Positions 24,901 through 33,565 of a stretch of 64,000 bases of DNA are shown piece after piece. This DNA comes from an uncultured Bacilli bacterium (lineage in GTDB: Bacteria > Bacillota_I > Bacilli_A > RF39 > UBA660). The DNA is taken from contig CANRDQ010000004.1 of assembly GCA_947629395.1 (NCBI GenBank), positions 1-64,000 on the forward strand, given 5' to 3'. The translations under genes were made by a program, and so were the position numbers. The notes under the pieces are model-generated. The model ran no database searches, was not told where the DNA came from, and saw only the letters and a program-made list of their open reading frames with translations. Every line of letters starts with the position of its first letter. The first letter of the stretch is position 1.

Positions 24901-26583
24901 TTCATCCCAAGGTACTTCATAACGTTTAACAAGGGCTGATAAAGAGTGTCTAGCAAAATTAGTATCTAGAGTTCTAGAAAGTTCTAAAGTATCGATAATA
25001 GGATTAGTTAATTCTCCTAGATTATATTTTTTATAAGCCATCTCTAAAAAGGAAGTATCGAATTTAGCATTATGGGCGACTAAAGGTAAATCACCAATGA
25101 ATTCTTTAAATCTTTTAACGGCATTTTCTTCGTTGTCTTTTCCTTCTAGCATAGCATCAGTAATACTAGTTACGTCAATAATCTTTTGGGGTAATGGACG
25201 TCCTGGATTAATAAGTTCATCATAATTTTCTAAGATTACGCCATCTTTCATTTTAACAGCACCAATTTCAATAATAGAATCAGCACCACCGGCATTAAAA
25301 CCTGTAGTTTCTAAGTCGAATACTACATAAGTTTCCTCTAACATATTTTTATCATTAGGACGAATTACTACATCAACATTATCATCAATCATCGGAATTT
25401 CTGTTCCATATATAACTTTAAATGGTTCTTGTCCTTCTTTTAATTTTTTATTATAACCTGTTACAAAGTTAAAAACATGAGGGAAAGCTTGAACTCCATT
25501 ATGATCGGTAATAGCAATGGCTTTATGTCCCCAATCAATAGCTTGTTTAACAAGAGCAACATCATCACATATTCCATCCATCGCACTCATCTTGGTATGT
25601 GTATGTAATTCTACTCTCTTTTCTTTTTCTAAATCAACTATTTTTTCTTCTTCTACTTCTAAATTTTCTATATCTCGAGCATTTAAAACTAATTCACGAG
25701 CAAAAGTATCATTTTTAGAATAACCTTGAATTTTATACCAATTACCTACTTTTAATTCTTTCTTTAACCTACTGTATTCTTCATCATCTCTAACGAATAC
25801 TTTACAATAAATACTATCAGTATTATCAGTTATTTTTAAAGTAATAATCTTAAAATCTGTTTTAGCTGATTCAAAATAATCTATTCCAAAAATAAGTCCT
25901 TCTACTACGACGTTATTATCTTCTCCTAGTAAAGTTTTGATAGGAATAGCATTTCCTCTTATTTTTCTTCCTAAAACTGTATCGGCATCTTTACCTCTTT
26001 CTCTTCTAGGATATTTAGTTGTTGATTTTGTTTCTACTTTAGGTTCTTCTTTATTAACTTCAACAGTTCCAAAATCATATTTAGTTTTTTCTATTTCATC
26101 TTGAATGTTATTTTCTTCTCTTAATTTTATAGTTATTTCTTTATCATAACCAAAGGTTTTATAAAAGTCATTTATATCTTCTAATACTTCACTTAATCTA
26201 GCTTCTTCTCTTTTATGATGCGCTACTAAAACTAAAGAATCATCTTCTTTTTCTAAAGAGTCTTGGTATAAACTAGTTATAGTTAATTTGGATTCTAATT
26301 TTGTTAATAAAAAAGGAAAATAACTAATAAGAGTATCTATATTTAAATCTTCTACATTAAAGAAAAATTTTATATCTTTAATATTATTATCAATATTTGT
26401 TTTTTTACTATCTAACTCTTTTAATATATCTATGCTGGGAAGTGTCTTTTTATTAATAATTACTTTCCAAAAATCATGTTTTTTATTTATAATTATCTTT
26501 TCAAGTTTAGCATCCAAAAAGGAAGAGTAATACTCTTCTTCTATTTTTAATTTATCTAATAATAATTTTATTTTATCATCCAT
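21964..26583 (-). CDS. polC: DNA polymerase III alpha subunit, PolC type
   Basis: Gram-positive replicative polymerase with built-in proofreading, 1539 residues (B. subtilis PolC is about 1437). Domain order: N-terminal helical domain to about 190, OB fold (about 215-310), PHP (RVELHTHTKMSAMDG), an inserted DEDD 3'-5' exonuclease (VVFDLETTGF ... HNAKFDTSFL ... HRGDYDAEGT), PHP continuation, then the polymerase with a zinc motif (CEKCK ... CPNCH) and catalytic PDIDLNFSD. The true start is ATG 26583, 8 nt after GGGAGG. It is downstream of an unknown gene with a terminator between them. Confidence 0.98.
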   Translation of the reverse strand: MDDKIKLLLDKLKIEEEYYSSFLDAKLEKIIINKKHDFWKVIINKKTLPSIDILKELDSKKTNIDNNIKDIKFFFNVEDLNIDTLISYFPFLLTKLESKLTITSLYQDSLEKEDDSLVLVAHHKREEARLSEVLEDINDFYKTFGYDKEITIKLREENNIQDEIEKTKYDFGTVEVNKEEPKVETKSTTKYPRRERGKDADTVLGRKIRGNAIPIKTLLGEDNNVVVEGLIFGIDYFESAKTDFKIITLKITDNTDSIYCKVFVRDDEEYSRLKKELKVGNWYKIQGYSKNDTFARELVLNARDIENLEVEEEKIVDLEKEKRVELHTHTKMSAMDGICDDVALVKQAIDWGHKAIAITDHNGVQAFPHVFNFVTGYNKKLKEGQEPFKVIYGTEIPMIDDNVDVVIRPNDKNMLEETYVVFDLETTGFNAGGADSIIEIGAVKMKDGVILENYDELINPGRPLPQKIIDVTSITDAMLEGKDNEENAVKRFKEFIGDLPLVAHNAKFDTSFLEMAYKKYNLGELTNPIIDTLELSRTLDTNFARHSLSALVKRYEVPWDESKHHRGDYDAEGTALVFYRMLKKLSNRNIDYMNQLLEMVSKDEIHKFGRMHHINILVKNKTGLKNLFKIVSLANTTYLYKTPRILRSEIEKHREGLLIGSGCYESEVFNMAKSKTEEELSDIIRFYDYVEVQPMECYNHLIQSGDFANELELSEHLKKIIRVTREAGKIMVATGDVHHITREDKIYREVIVNQKVPGGGRHPLARKNIKEIPSNHFRTTSEMLHDFKFLGDDELAKEIVVTNPNKIADMIDIVEVIIDTGGIPFSPRVKSDDGSHYLDCPVVVTDLVYTKAKEWYGENLPYSIEERIATELYGDIVYKIIKKEAEEKNLSPEEFEKETHQRLHDEILKGSNNIKELVASYVKKTSEEDLNGEALEKAVKKKLGGVIGGGFDPIYLIAQRLVKHSNDEGYLVGSRGSVGSSFVATLMGITEVNPLAAHYRCEKCKLSIFDDDEGNPLGAEYSSGFDLPDKECPNCHIPMIKDGQDMPFATFLGFNADKVPDIDLNFSDLNQASAHAYTKVLFGEHNVYRAGTIGTVADKTAFGFVKGYCEDNGIMDMRTAEIERLAMGCTGVKRTTGQHPGGIVVIPDYMEVSDFTPYQYPAEDATAEWMTTHFDYHSIDQCLLKLDILGHSDPTQLRLIQLQSKTDIMKVPLDDKETMSIFTSTDALGVTKEQIMCNTGTLGIPEFGTPFTIKLVEDTKPTTFAELIKISGLSHGTDVWLGNAQELIQNNIVPFKDTIGCRDDIMVNLMYNGLEPIKAFKIMEFVRKGKASKDPETWKEHVKTMKEANIPEWFIDSCAKIKYMFPKAHAAAYVISAFRIAWYKVHMPVYFYASWYTSKATDVDVIAMNNGYNAIKTRLEDILGKGYEASNKENGQAESLKVALEATARGIKFLPVDLYKSEATVWVAASDTEIYPPFNSIDGLGDTVANKIVEERNKQTFLSIEDVSSRAKVSKTLIEKMTEMGIFDGMPESNQLSLF

Positions 26584-26601
26584 TGTTACTACCTCCCTGA
26601 A

Positions 26602-26626
26602 AAGAAAAAGTTCCAAATGAAACTTT
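26602..26626 (-). terminator. Terminator of the 280-codon unknown gene
   Basis: AAAGTT(C) / (G)AAACTTT imperfect stem (26607-26626) followed on the minus strand by TTTTTCTTTTC. Moderate quality. Confidence 0.5.
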
Positions 26627-27458
26627 AGATTATTTCTAACTCATTAATTTTTAAAATATGTTTTTGATTAGTAATACAGAATTCTATAAATGTAAGTAAA
26701 TCAACTTTTCTAAGTTGTCTTTCATAAGTATATTTAGACACATCAAAAACGATTTTATCACGTTTCATGAATTTTACTAAGTCATCTTTTTTTACACCAA
26801 GATACATAAGCCAATAAGGATATATTTGTCTTTTTAAGAAACTAAGGGAATCACTTCCTGACAAATATTGACTTTTACCAGTAATACGTGTCGCAAACTC
26901 ATTTAAAACTACTAATTCAACTACCGCTTGAACAATATCTTTATATTCTCTTTTAAAACTTTCTAATTCACGTTTAACAATTTCGAAAACAATATGAATT
27001 AAAGTTTCACTATCTAGACGGTGATTTTTACCCCATGTTAAAGTATTAACTTTAGCACGTGGTGGTCTCACAATACTAGAGCATTTTAATTTTGGAGATA
27101 CTACAAAGACTTGATAAGGATCAATTTCTAACCTCATAATATCTTTTAATTCTTTAATAGTTTGTTTTTTATATTTATCCCACATTTTTACTAAATGCAT
27201 TCTAAACTTTTCAGTTTCTTTTTTTAAAGTTTGATAACCACTATATTCTATCATTAAGTTATATACGGTATCATCTGTTGGAATAAAGTTTTTAGGATCT
27301 TTCATCATTGTTTCATTATCACGATAAGTTAAATTGTATTCTTTTTTATAGTTTTTCCACAATTTTTGTTTATATCTTTGAATGTTTTCAGAAATAGATG
27401 CTTGAAATAATAAATTCCATATTAATACATAATCATTAACCATAAATTTTAAGTTCAA
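26625..27458 (-). CDS. Protein of unknown function upstream of polC
   Basis: About 277 residues, soluble, rich in Lys, Tyr and Leu, and basic in places (QRYKQKLWKNYKKEYNL). No motif I recognise. A conserved-looking stretch is ELVVLNEFATRITGKSQYLS followed by LKRQIYPYWLMYLGV. The start is uncertain: AGGAT precedes a TTG at 27458 by about 9 nt, and a GTG (27467) and an ATG (27443) are alternatives. The position before polC suggests constitutive expression, but function cannot be inferred. Confidence 0.6.
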   Translation of the reverse strand: MNLKFMVNDYVLIWNLLFQASISENIQRYKQKLWKNYKKEYNLTYRDNETMMKDPKNFIPTDDTVYNLMIEYSGYQTLKKETEKFRMHLVKMWDKYKKQTIKELKDIMRLEIDPYQVFVVSPKLKCSSIVRPPRAKVNTLTWGKNHRLDSETLIHIVFEIVKRELESFKREYKDIVQAVVELVVLNEFATRITGKSQYLSGSDSLSFLKRQIYPYWLMYLGVKKDDLVKFMKRDKIVFDVSKYTYERQLRKVDLLTFIEFCITNQKHILKINELEII

Positions 27459-27540
27459 TGAAATCACATCCTGACTTTTCTTCTTATATTTAATATATCA
27501 TAATAGAAATAGTTTGAAAAGAAAAAGACCTAGATTTCAC

Positions 27541-27563
27541 AAAAAAATTAGCCGAAGCTAATC
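27541..27563 (-). terminator. Terminator of the tail-anchored protein gene
   Basis: Stem ATTAGC/GCTAAT (27547-27552 / 27557-27562) with tetraloop and a seven-T run on the minus strand. Confidence 0.85.
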
Positions 27564-27569
27564 TTTAAT

Positions 27570-28442
27570 TTAAAATGTTTTAATTAAGAAATATATAGCA
27601 GTTAAAATTCCTACTACTAAAAGAATTAATAGTCCATATTTTAAACAAGCCAGTAAGACAGATGGTTTATCTTCATCATAAAAATTAAAGTCTTTATCTG
27701 ATAAATCCATTGATCTGGTATAGAAAGATTTATCCATATCTTTTAAAAGTTCGGCTGTTTCTTCTTGTTTCTTTTCTTTTGGTTTTAGTTGTTCTGCTTT
27801 CTTAATTGTTTCTTTATCTAAAATATCTTTACTAATATTTAGTTTAGCATCACTACTTGGAAGTTGATCTTCTAAATTACTAGTCATTAATTCACTAAGT
27901 AAGTCGACACTTGTAGCTTGGTCAATTTCTCCTTTTAAAGTTTTAGAGGTTATTGTATCAATTAAATCTCTAAGTTCTTCTTCATCAGGTTGAATTTTAC
28001 CATCTTTTTCTTTTCGATATTTTTCTAGTTCTTCTGGATTTAGACTCGCTAAAATATTATAATTAGTATTTTTTAATTTTCTTTTTTTATCAAGTTCATC
28101 ATACTCACTTCGACTATCTCTAGCTTGTCTTAAAACTTTGTTGATATCGTATACTCTATTTTCATGATCTTGATATAAATAATTAAAATCATCTAATTCT
28201 TTTTTTACTTTTGGAGGTGGTGCAAATTCACTGTAGTCTTTATATTGATGATAACCTTCTCTAGTCCTATAATTTTGTTTAGCCACGTTTAAATCTATCG
28301 CATCAACTTTACTAATATCAGTAAAATTAGTATATTTGGTATTCTTTCCAATATTACTATATAGCTCTTGATTACGTCTTGAACGACTAGAATTAATTCT
28401 AGGTTTACTTTTATCAACATATCTATCCATACGACTAGCCAT
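27570..28442 (-). CDS. Tail-anchored protein of unknown function
   Basis: About 290 residues beginning MASRMDRYVDKSKPRINSSR. Most of the chain is hydrophilic, charged and probably disordered or helical. The only membrane segment is at the C-terminus (VLLACLKYGLLILLVVGILTAIYFLIKTF). The topology is a large cytoplasmic domain on a C-terminal anchor. ATG 28442 is preferred because GGAGG lies 8 nt upstream. A weak TTGTGT/TACACT promoter can be drawn upstream. No family recognised; proteins of this shape occur near division genes in this lineage, but nothing here proves that role. Confidence 0.6.
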   Translation of the reverse strand: MASRMDRYVDKSKPRINSSRSRRNQELYSNIGKNTKYTNFTDISKVDAIDLNVAKQNYRTREGYHQYKDYSEFAPPPKVKKELDDFNYLYQDHENRVYDINKVLRQARDSRSEYDELDKKRKLKNTNYNILASLNPEELEKYRKEKDGKIQPDEEELRDLIDTITSKTLKGEIDQATSVDLLSELMTSNLEDQLPSSDAKLNISKDILDKETIKKAEQLKPKEKKQEETAELLKDMDKSFYTRSMDLSDKDFNFYDEDKPSVLLACLKYGLLILLVVGILTAIYFLIKTF

Positions 28443-28513
28443 ACTAACAACCTCCAATCTTACTACAAGTGTATCACATATTGTCGAAAAACACAAAAGA
28501 AAGTAATTATCTC

Positions 28514-28542
28514 TTTACGTAAATATTTTTTTAGTTTATACT
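28514..28542 (+). promoter_or_regulatory. Promoter of the ferredoxin gene
   Basis: TTTACG (28514-28519), 17 nt, TATACT (28537-28542). Confidence 0.6.
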
Positions 28543-28565
28543 TAAATATGTAAAGGAGAATTATT

Positions 28566-28754
28566 ATGAAAGTAAAAGTTAATGAAGACGCTTGTATCGG
28601 TTGCGGAGCTTGTACTGCTATTGCACCAGATGTTTTTGAACTTAATGACGAAGGTTTATCTACTGTAACTTGCGATACAGTAAGTGATGAAAACACTGAA
28701 GCAACAAAAGAAGCTGTTGAAGCTTGTCCAACTGGAGCAATTGAAGAAATGTAA
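28566..28754 (+). CDS. Ferredoxin, single [4Fe-4S] cluster type
   Basis: A 62-residue acidic electron carrier. Cluster ligands are C10, C13 and C16 (ACIGCGAC) and C54 (EACPTGAI). C36 is an extra Cys that in monocluster ferredoxins can form a disulfide with the degenerate second site. It is monocistronic, with AAAGGAG 8 nt upstream, and ends at a terminator shared with convergent thrS. It is one of the few plus-strand genes in this part of the window. Confidence 0.95.
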   Translation: MKVKVNEDACIGCGACTAIAPDVFELNDEGLSTVTCDTVSDENTEATKEAVEACPTGAIEEM

Positions 28755-28785
28755 AAAAAGATTCCAAATAGGAATCTTTTTTAGT
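28754..28785. terminator. Bidirectional terminator between ferredoxin and thrS
   Basis: AAAGATTCC (28757-28765) pairs with GGAATCTTT (28771-28779), with T/A tracts on both sides. Confidence 0.85.
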
Positions 28786-30544
28786 CTCTAATTGCTTTAT
28801 CAGCAATTTCTTTTTTGATGATTTCTAAAAATTCTTCACGAGAAACAGTTTTTGTTTCTTGTTTACTGTAAAGACGATAACTTATAGTATTATCGCTTTT
28901 CTCTTGGTCTCCTAAAATTAAAGTATATGGTATTTTAGAAATTTGAGATTCTCTTAAACGATAACCTAATTTTTCATTTCTATCATCTATCTTAACACGA
29001 ATATCATTTTCTCTTAGGAAGTCAGTAACTTCTCTAGCATAATCTCCTTGATGTTCACTTGATACAGGCATTACAGCTACTTGGATTGGAGCAAGCCATG
29101 TTGGGAAAGCTCCTTTTGTTTCTTCAATTAAGAAAGCTGTAAATCTATCAAATGTTCCAAATATAGCTCTATGAATAACAACAGGTATTTGTTTTTCTCC
29201 TTTGTTATCAATGTATGATAAGTCAAATCTTCTTGGAAGTAAGAAGTCTAATTGACAAGTAGAAAGTGTAACTTCTGGTCCGACAGCTGGTTTTACTTCA
29301 ACATCTAATTTTGGTCCATAGAAAGCAGCTTCTCCTTCAGCTTCAAAATATTCTACTCCTAAACTATTAAGAACTTCTCTTAATTTATTTTCAGCTTCAT
29401 TCCACATTTCATCATCATCGAAGTATTTTTCTTTATCTTCTGGATCTCTTAAAGATAATCTAAATTTATAATCTTTAATTCCAAAATCTTTATAAACATC
29501 TAAAATTAAGTTTACAACTTTTTCGAATTCTTCTCCAATTTGATCAGCACGTACGAATAAGTGAGCATCATTTTGACACATACAACGAACTCTTTCTAAT
29601 CCTTTTACAGCTCCACTAGCTTCATATCTAAAGTCAGTAGCGAACTCGCCAATACGTATTGGTAAATCACGATATGAGTGTAAAGCATTTTTGTAAATTA
29701 ACATATGATGTGGACAGTTCATTGGACGAAGTACAAATTCTTCATCGTCAACTTTCATAACTGGGAACATATTTTCTTTATAGTGATCCCAATGTCCTGA
29801 TGTTTTATATAAATCAGTAGTACCAACACAAGGTGTATATACATGGTCATAACCTAGTTTTCTTTCTTTTTCATAAATATAATTTTCTAATTGTTTTTTG
29901 ATTAAAGCTCCATTTGGTAACCATAAAGGCATACCTGCTCCCACTAGTTTATGACTCATAAATAATTCTTGTTCTTTACCTATTTTTCGATGATCTCTTA
30001 ATTTACATTCTTCTAAATAATTTAAATGATTTTGTAAATCTTCTTCTGTTTCAAAGCAAATACCATAAATTCTTTGTAACATTTTATTTTTAGAATCACC
30101 TTTAAAATAAGCTCCTGATGATTTTAATAATTTAAAATGTTTTAGTAATTTTACACTTTCAACATGAGGTCCACGACAAAGATCAGTGAAATCTCCTTGT
30201 GTGTAACAAGAAATTACTTGTTCATCTTCGTTCATTCTTTCAATTAAATCAATTTTATAAGGATCATCTTTAAATTTTTCTAAAGCTTCACTTTTAGAGA
30301 TTTCTTCTCTGACAATTCTTTTACCATCTTTGGCAATTTTTTTCATTTCTTTTTCAATTTTAGGTAAATCGTCATCGGTTAAAGTAACATCTCCTAAATC
30401 AATGTCATAATAGAATCCTTCTTCAATAACTGGACCTACCCAAAATTTTGCATTTGGATACAAATGCTTTACTGCTTGAGCTAGTAGATGTGCACATGAA
30501 TGGTTTAATACACTAAGTTTTTCATCTTCTTTGATATTTATCAT
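28781..30544 (-). CDS. thrS: Threonyl-tRNA synthetase lacking the N-terminal TGS domain
   Basis: Charges tRNA-Thr. The 587-residue protein starts directly at the editing region ([18 protein letters not shown], then DLCRGPHV). It continues through the class II catalytic core ([16 protein letters not shown], zinc Cys in [20 protein letters not shown]) to the anticodon-binding domain ([20 protein letters not shown]). The approximately 60-residue TGS domain seen in most bacterial ThrS (about 640 residues) is absent. ATG 30544 is preceded by GGAGGG. Expression is controlled by a T-box leader with an ACU specifier. Confidence 0.96.
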   Translation of the reverse strand: MINIKEDEKLSVLNHSCAHLLAQAVKHLYPNAKFWVGPVIEEGFYYDIDLGDVTLTDDDLPKIEKEMKKIAKDGKRIVREEISKSEALEKFKDDPYKIDLIERMNEDEQVISCYTQGDFTDLCRGPHVESVKLLKHFKLLKSSGAYFKGDSKNKMLQRIYGICFETEEDLQNHLNYLEECKLRDHRKIGKEQELFMSHKLVGAGMPLWLPNGALIKKQLENYIYEKERKLGYDHVYTPCVGTTDLYKTSGHWDHYKENMFPVMKVDDEEFVLRPMNCPHHMLIYKNALHSYRDLPIRIGEFATDFRYEASGAVKGLERVRCMCQNDAHLFVRADQIGEEFEKVVNLILDVYKDFGIKDYKFRLSLRDPEDKEKYFDDDEMWNEAENKLREVLNSLGVEYFEAEGEAAFYGPKLDVEVKPAVGPEVTLSTCQLDFLLPRRFDLSYIDNKGEKQIPVVIHRAIFGTFDRFTAFLIEETKGAFPTWLAPIQVAVMPVSSEHQGDYAREVTDFLRENDIRVKIDDRNEKLGYRLRESQISKIPYTLILGDQEKSDNTISYRLYSKQETKTVSREEFLEIIKKEIADKAIRD

Positions 30545-30571
30545 AAATTTCCCTCCTTTATCAAATACGAA

Positions 30572-30783
30572 AAGAAAAAACCGCACATTTGCAGGAGCAA
30601 ATAATGCGGTACCATCCTTGGTTTTACTTAATTTAATTAACGAGTATTACCCGGAATTACTTTTCATAATTCTACTAAAAAGGTAGTAACTAGTCTACTC
30701 TTTCCTTGTTTTCACCACCCACAAGGTCTCTTTGTAAAGATATAGAAAAGTCGTGTCCTTTCTCTTTGTATTTGATTAATTTA
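30572..30783 (-). promoter_or_regulatory. T-box riboswitch, threonine specifier
   Basis: Reads tRNA-Thr charging and controls thrS by antitermination. On the minus strand the leader contains the stem-I distal element GGTGGTGAAAACAAGG, a putative specifier ACU (30685-30687) in the context GTTACTACC, the T-box core AAGGATGGTACCGC (about 30606-30620) that pairs with the tRNA acceptor end, and a terminator ACCGCA...TGCGGTTTTTT. The specifier is assigned by analogy with the proS leader, where CCTACCT occupies the same place. Confidence 0.9.
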
Positions 30784-30811
30784 AGAATATCACAATTTTA
30801 AAAAATGTCAA
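30784..30811 (-). promoter_or_regulatory. Promoter of thrS
   Basis: Perfect TTGACA (30806-30811), 16 nt, TATTCT (30784-30789) on the minus strand. Confidence 0.75.
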
Positions 30812-30843
30812 TATTATTTTTTTATTATCTTCCATTCCAATTG

Positions 30844-31626
30844 TTAGGTATTCTTAAAACAGTTCCTGCTCCATTGATTATATCTTACTTTTAAATAACG
30901 ATAATAAGCACTTAAATTGTAACAATTGGCATCATTTCGATCAAACAAAGCACAGTCAGCAATTTCTATATGAAGATGTACTCCTGTAGAACGTCCTGTT
31001 GTTCCCATTTGTCCTATTGGAGTATTTGTATTAACTATTTGTCCGGCGGCAATTCCAGGAGCAAAGCTACTTAAGTGAGCATAAAGTGAAGTATAGTTTA
31101 CTCCATTTATCAAGTGTCTAACTGTAACAATGTTAGCTCCAGCATTATCATAAAATACTCCTGATACAATTCCATCAGCGATAGGATAAATTGTTTCATT
31201 TTTACCATAAGGACTAGTTAAATCAAAACCATAATGGAAACCATCGTAATTATTGTAACCCATACCTCTACTTATTTTTCCATGATTAATAGGATAATAC
31301 CAAAGTTTTGGTGGAGTTACAGCAACGGGTACTACTTGTTCCTTTGGTTCTTCTTTTGGTTCTTCTTTTATTTCATTCGTGGTTGATTCTTCTATTTGAT
31401 TTAAATTTATTTTGGCATTTTTATAATTTTTATTAATTGTTTGTTTACTATAAAATAAGACTCTTCCATTAACATTATTATCGTGTTGTATTTTCATGCC
31501 TAGGGATAAAGATGAGCATCCTAACAAAAGAAAAATTAGCGCTATTTTCTGACCTGTTTTTTTACTGATTGTGATAAATTTCTTTTTGTTAGAAATTTTA
31601 TTAGAAATTTTCTTCAATAATTTCAT
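30844..31626 (-). CDS. M23-family (LytM-type) peptidoglycan endopeptidase, membrane-anchored
   Basis: A 260-residue exported enzyme that probably cleaves peptide cross-bridges. It has a basic N-terminus and a signal or anchor helix (KIALIFLLLGCSSLSLG), a linker with the EEPKEEPKE repeat, then the M23 domain (about 110-230). The full zinc/catalytic set is present: H131xxxD135 (FHYGFD), H184 in LYAHL and H217xH219 (GVHLHIE), so it should be active. A short Cys-containing tail follows. The promoter is a perfect TTGACA-17-TATAAT embedded in the terminator of the upstream RNB gene. Confidence 0.92.
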   Translation of the reverse strand: MKLLKKISNKISNKKKFITISKKTGQKIALIFLLLGCSSLSLGMKIQHDNNVNGRVLFYSKQTINKNYKNAKINLNQIEESTTNEIKEEPKEEPKEQVVPVAVTPPKLWYYPINHGKISRGMGYNNYDGFHYGFDLTSPYGKNETIYPIADGIVSGVFYDNAGANIVTVRHLINGVNYTSLYAHLSSFAPGIAAGQIVNTNTPIGQMGTTGRSTGVHLHIEIADCALFDRNDANCYNLSAYYRYLKVRYNQWSRNCFKNT

Positions 31627-31667
31627 TTCAACCCACTTCCCCGAAACAAACTTTAAAAACGAGGCTT

Positions 31668-31696
31668 ATTATAACAAAAAACTATGATTTTGTCAA
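31668..31696 (-). promoter_or_regulatory. Consensus promoter of the M23 peptidase gene
   Basis: Perfect TTGACA (31691-31696), 17 nt, perfect TATAAT (31668-31673). The -35 lies in the loop region of the terminator hairpin at 31678-31709. Confidence 0.9.
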
Positions 31697-31709
31697 AAAT
31701 CACAGTTTT
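31678..31709 (-). terminator. Terminator of the RNB nuclease gene, overlapping the next promoter
   Basis: Arms AAAACTATGATTTT (31678-31691) and AAAATCACAGTTTT (31696-31709) pair with one mismatch, 4-nt loop, T-rich sequence after it on the minus strand. It overlaps the RNB stop codon. Confidence 0.75.
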
Positions 31710-33559
31710 CGATGACATTCCGAAAGAAATCTTTTTATCTTCTCATTTTGTTTATTTATATTATGAGCAATAGTAGGAAGACTATCTTCAAACTTATATT
31801 GTTCTCTTTCAGTACCTAAATGATGATAAAACAAATCTAAACCTCTTTGAACTACTATATCGGCTCCTCTTCTCAGTGGAGAAGAACAATGAGTATAATG
31901 TTCTAATCCTAAACCTTCATGTCTTCCTGAAAGAGCATATTGAGCATTTTGACTATAGTGTAAAATTTTATTAAGAAGAGCTGTTGAATTACTCTTTTGA
32001 CAAATAATAGCTAGTTCTCTTAATTTTTGTTCTAACCCTTTATCAACATCTGTTTTTTGTTCTTGAACTCTGTAAATAATGGGATATTTATTGTCAGCAA
32101 AGAAGTTGGCAACTGTTTCATTGTGTAACATATTACATAGTAAGACTATTTCATTAGAGAAACTTCTGCTTGTATCACCTTCTTGATAAGGTGTTATATT
32201 ATATCTTTTACTTAAAGCATTAGTTATTTCTACTAAAGTTTTAACGGTACTATTAAATTGAAGATCAGGAGAACCGTATTTTATTACTTCATCTACTTTA
32301 TCATAAGTAGTTCTTTTATTGTTAACAATAACGGTCTTTAGAATACTTTCATTGACAATTTCTCCATCTTTAGCGATTTCAAAATAATGAGATTCAGCAT
32401 ATTTAGGAACTCCTTCAATTAAGGAACCATAGTTAGCACTGTATTCTAATGGGAAGATAGGATTAATAGCTCCTACTCCATAAATGGTTTCACTTTTGGC
32501 AATTGCTTGTTGAACTATTTCCGAATTATAATCAAAGAAACTAGTTACTGAAGCAATATGAACACCAAGTAAATAATTACCGTTGGCAAGTACTCTTGCC
32601 GAAAAGGCATCATCTAATTCAATGGAACCTTCTCCATCAATAGAAATGATATAATCGTGAAGCATAGCTTTAGGATTTTGTCTATCAATTATACGGGCTT
32701 TCATCATTTCTAAAATGTGATTATCAAAGCCTACTTGAATATTATATTTTTTTTCAATATCAACAAGAGTTGTTTTTTGTTTTTTCTTATCACTTAAAAC
32801 TTCTTTTAAATCAACAAGAATTCTTTTTTTATCTTGATAATTTTCATCATCAACATCAAGTTTGATTAAACTTTTTAAAACTTCCCCTAAACATTCTTTC
32901 TTATCTTTTTCAGAAAAGACAAAACGACTATTATTCATAATGACGTCCATAACATCTTGATAAAAGAAAGTATCATCACTATTGATATCTAATTCAGCTG
33001 AATTTAAATAAGCACAAATAACATCATATATTAGGGGTTTACCATCTTCGTTCGTTGTATTAATTGATTCAGGAAAATACTCAAGGGTATTTTTTAAGAA
33101 ATAGAGATTTTTATGTTCAAACACAATTTCTTTTAAGAAAGTATTTTGTTTCTCATTCTTATCACCGAAGACTTCTACAATGTCAGCTAGTTCTCCAACA
33201 GTATGCATAAGTCTTCTTAAGTCTTTATAATTTCTTTTAGCTTGTTTTTTACTTCTACCTGGTACTGCTTTTTTATCAGAGGATTTCTCTGACAGTCTAA
33301 AATACAATTCTTGAAAATTATCTTTTACTTTGTCAGCATCAACATCGTTATTATAGTGTGTAAAGTCCATAATAAAATCTATTCGCTTTTTAATAGCTTG
33401 TGAACTATTATGATTTTGATAATTTTCTAATTCGTCAAAAGTATCTTTGAACAATAAAGAAATCATTTCATTAACATCTTTTGAACTATATTCTGAACAT
33501 AAATCTTCAATACTCTTTGCATTTTGAACAATTATTTTTATATCTCTATTTCTTCCCAT
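31700..33559 (-). CDS. RNB-domain exoribonuclease (RNase II/R superfamily) without OB-fold domains
   Basis: A 619-residue cytosolic protein. The C-terminal two thirds are the RNB catalytic domain: YIISIDGEGSIELDDAFS, then LLGVHIASVTSFFDYNSEI, YTHCSSPLRRGADIVVQRGL. The four catalytic acidic residues of RNase II (D201, D207, D209, D210) correspond to D, E, D, D, so one Asp is Glu. The N-terminal approximately 290 residues are helical and charged and do not look like cold-shock domains. The chain ends right after RNB with no S1 domain. It is the second gene after dnaI (6 nt apart), so it is co-expressed with it. The substrate is unknown; 3'-5' RNA degradation is the family activity. Confidence 0.82.
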   Translation of the reverse strand: MGRNRDIKIIVQNAKSIEDLCSEYSSKDVNEMISLLFKDTFDELENYQNHNSSQAIKKRIDFIMDFTHYNNDVDADKVKDNFQELYFRLSEKSSDKKAVPGRSKKQAKRNYKDLRRLMHTVGELADIVEVFGDKNEKQNTFLKEIVFEHKNLYFLKNTLEYFPESINTTNEDGKPLIYDVICAYLNSAELDINSDDTFFYQDVMDVIMNNSRFVFSEKDKKECLGEVLKSLIKLDVDDENYQDKKRILVDLKEVLSDKKKQKTTLVDIEKKYNIQVGFDNHILEMMKARIIDRQNPKAMLHDYIISIDGEGSIELDDAFSARVLANGNYLLGVHIASVTSFFDYNSEIVQQAIAKSETIYGVGAINPIFPLEYSANYGSLIEGVPKYAESHYFEIAKDGEIVNESILKTVIVNNKRTTYDKVDEVIKYGSPDLQFNSTVKTLVEITNALSKRYNITPYQEGDTSRSFSNEIVLLCNMLHNETVANFFADNKYPIIYRVQEQKTDVDKGLEQKLRELAIICQKSNSTALLNKILHYSQNAQYALSGRHEGLGLEHYTHCSSPLRRGADIVVQRGLDLFYHHLGTEREQYKFEDSLPTIAHNINKQNEKIKRFLSECHRKL

Positions 33560-33565
33560 ATACCT

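Noticed and set aside
28463..28696. 77-codon minus-strand ORF across the ferredoxin gene
   Set aside because: It is antisense to a clear ferredoxin and to its promoter region.
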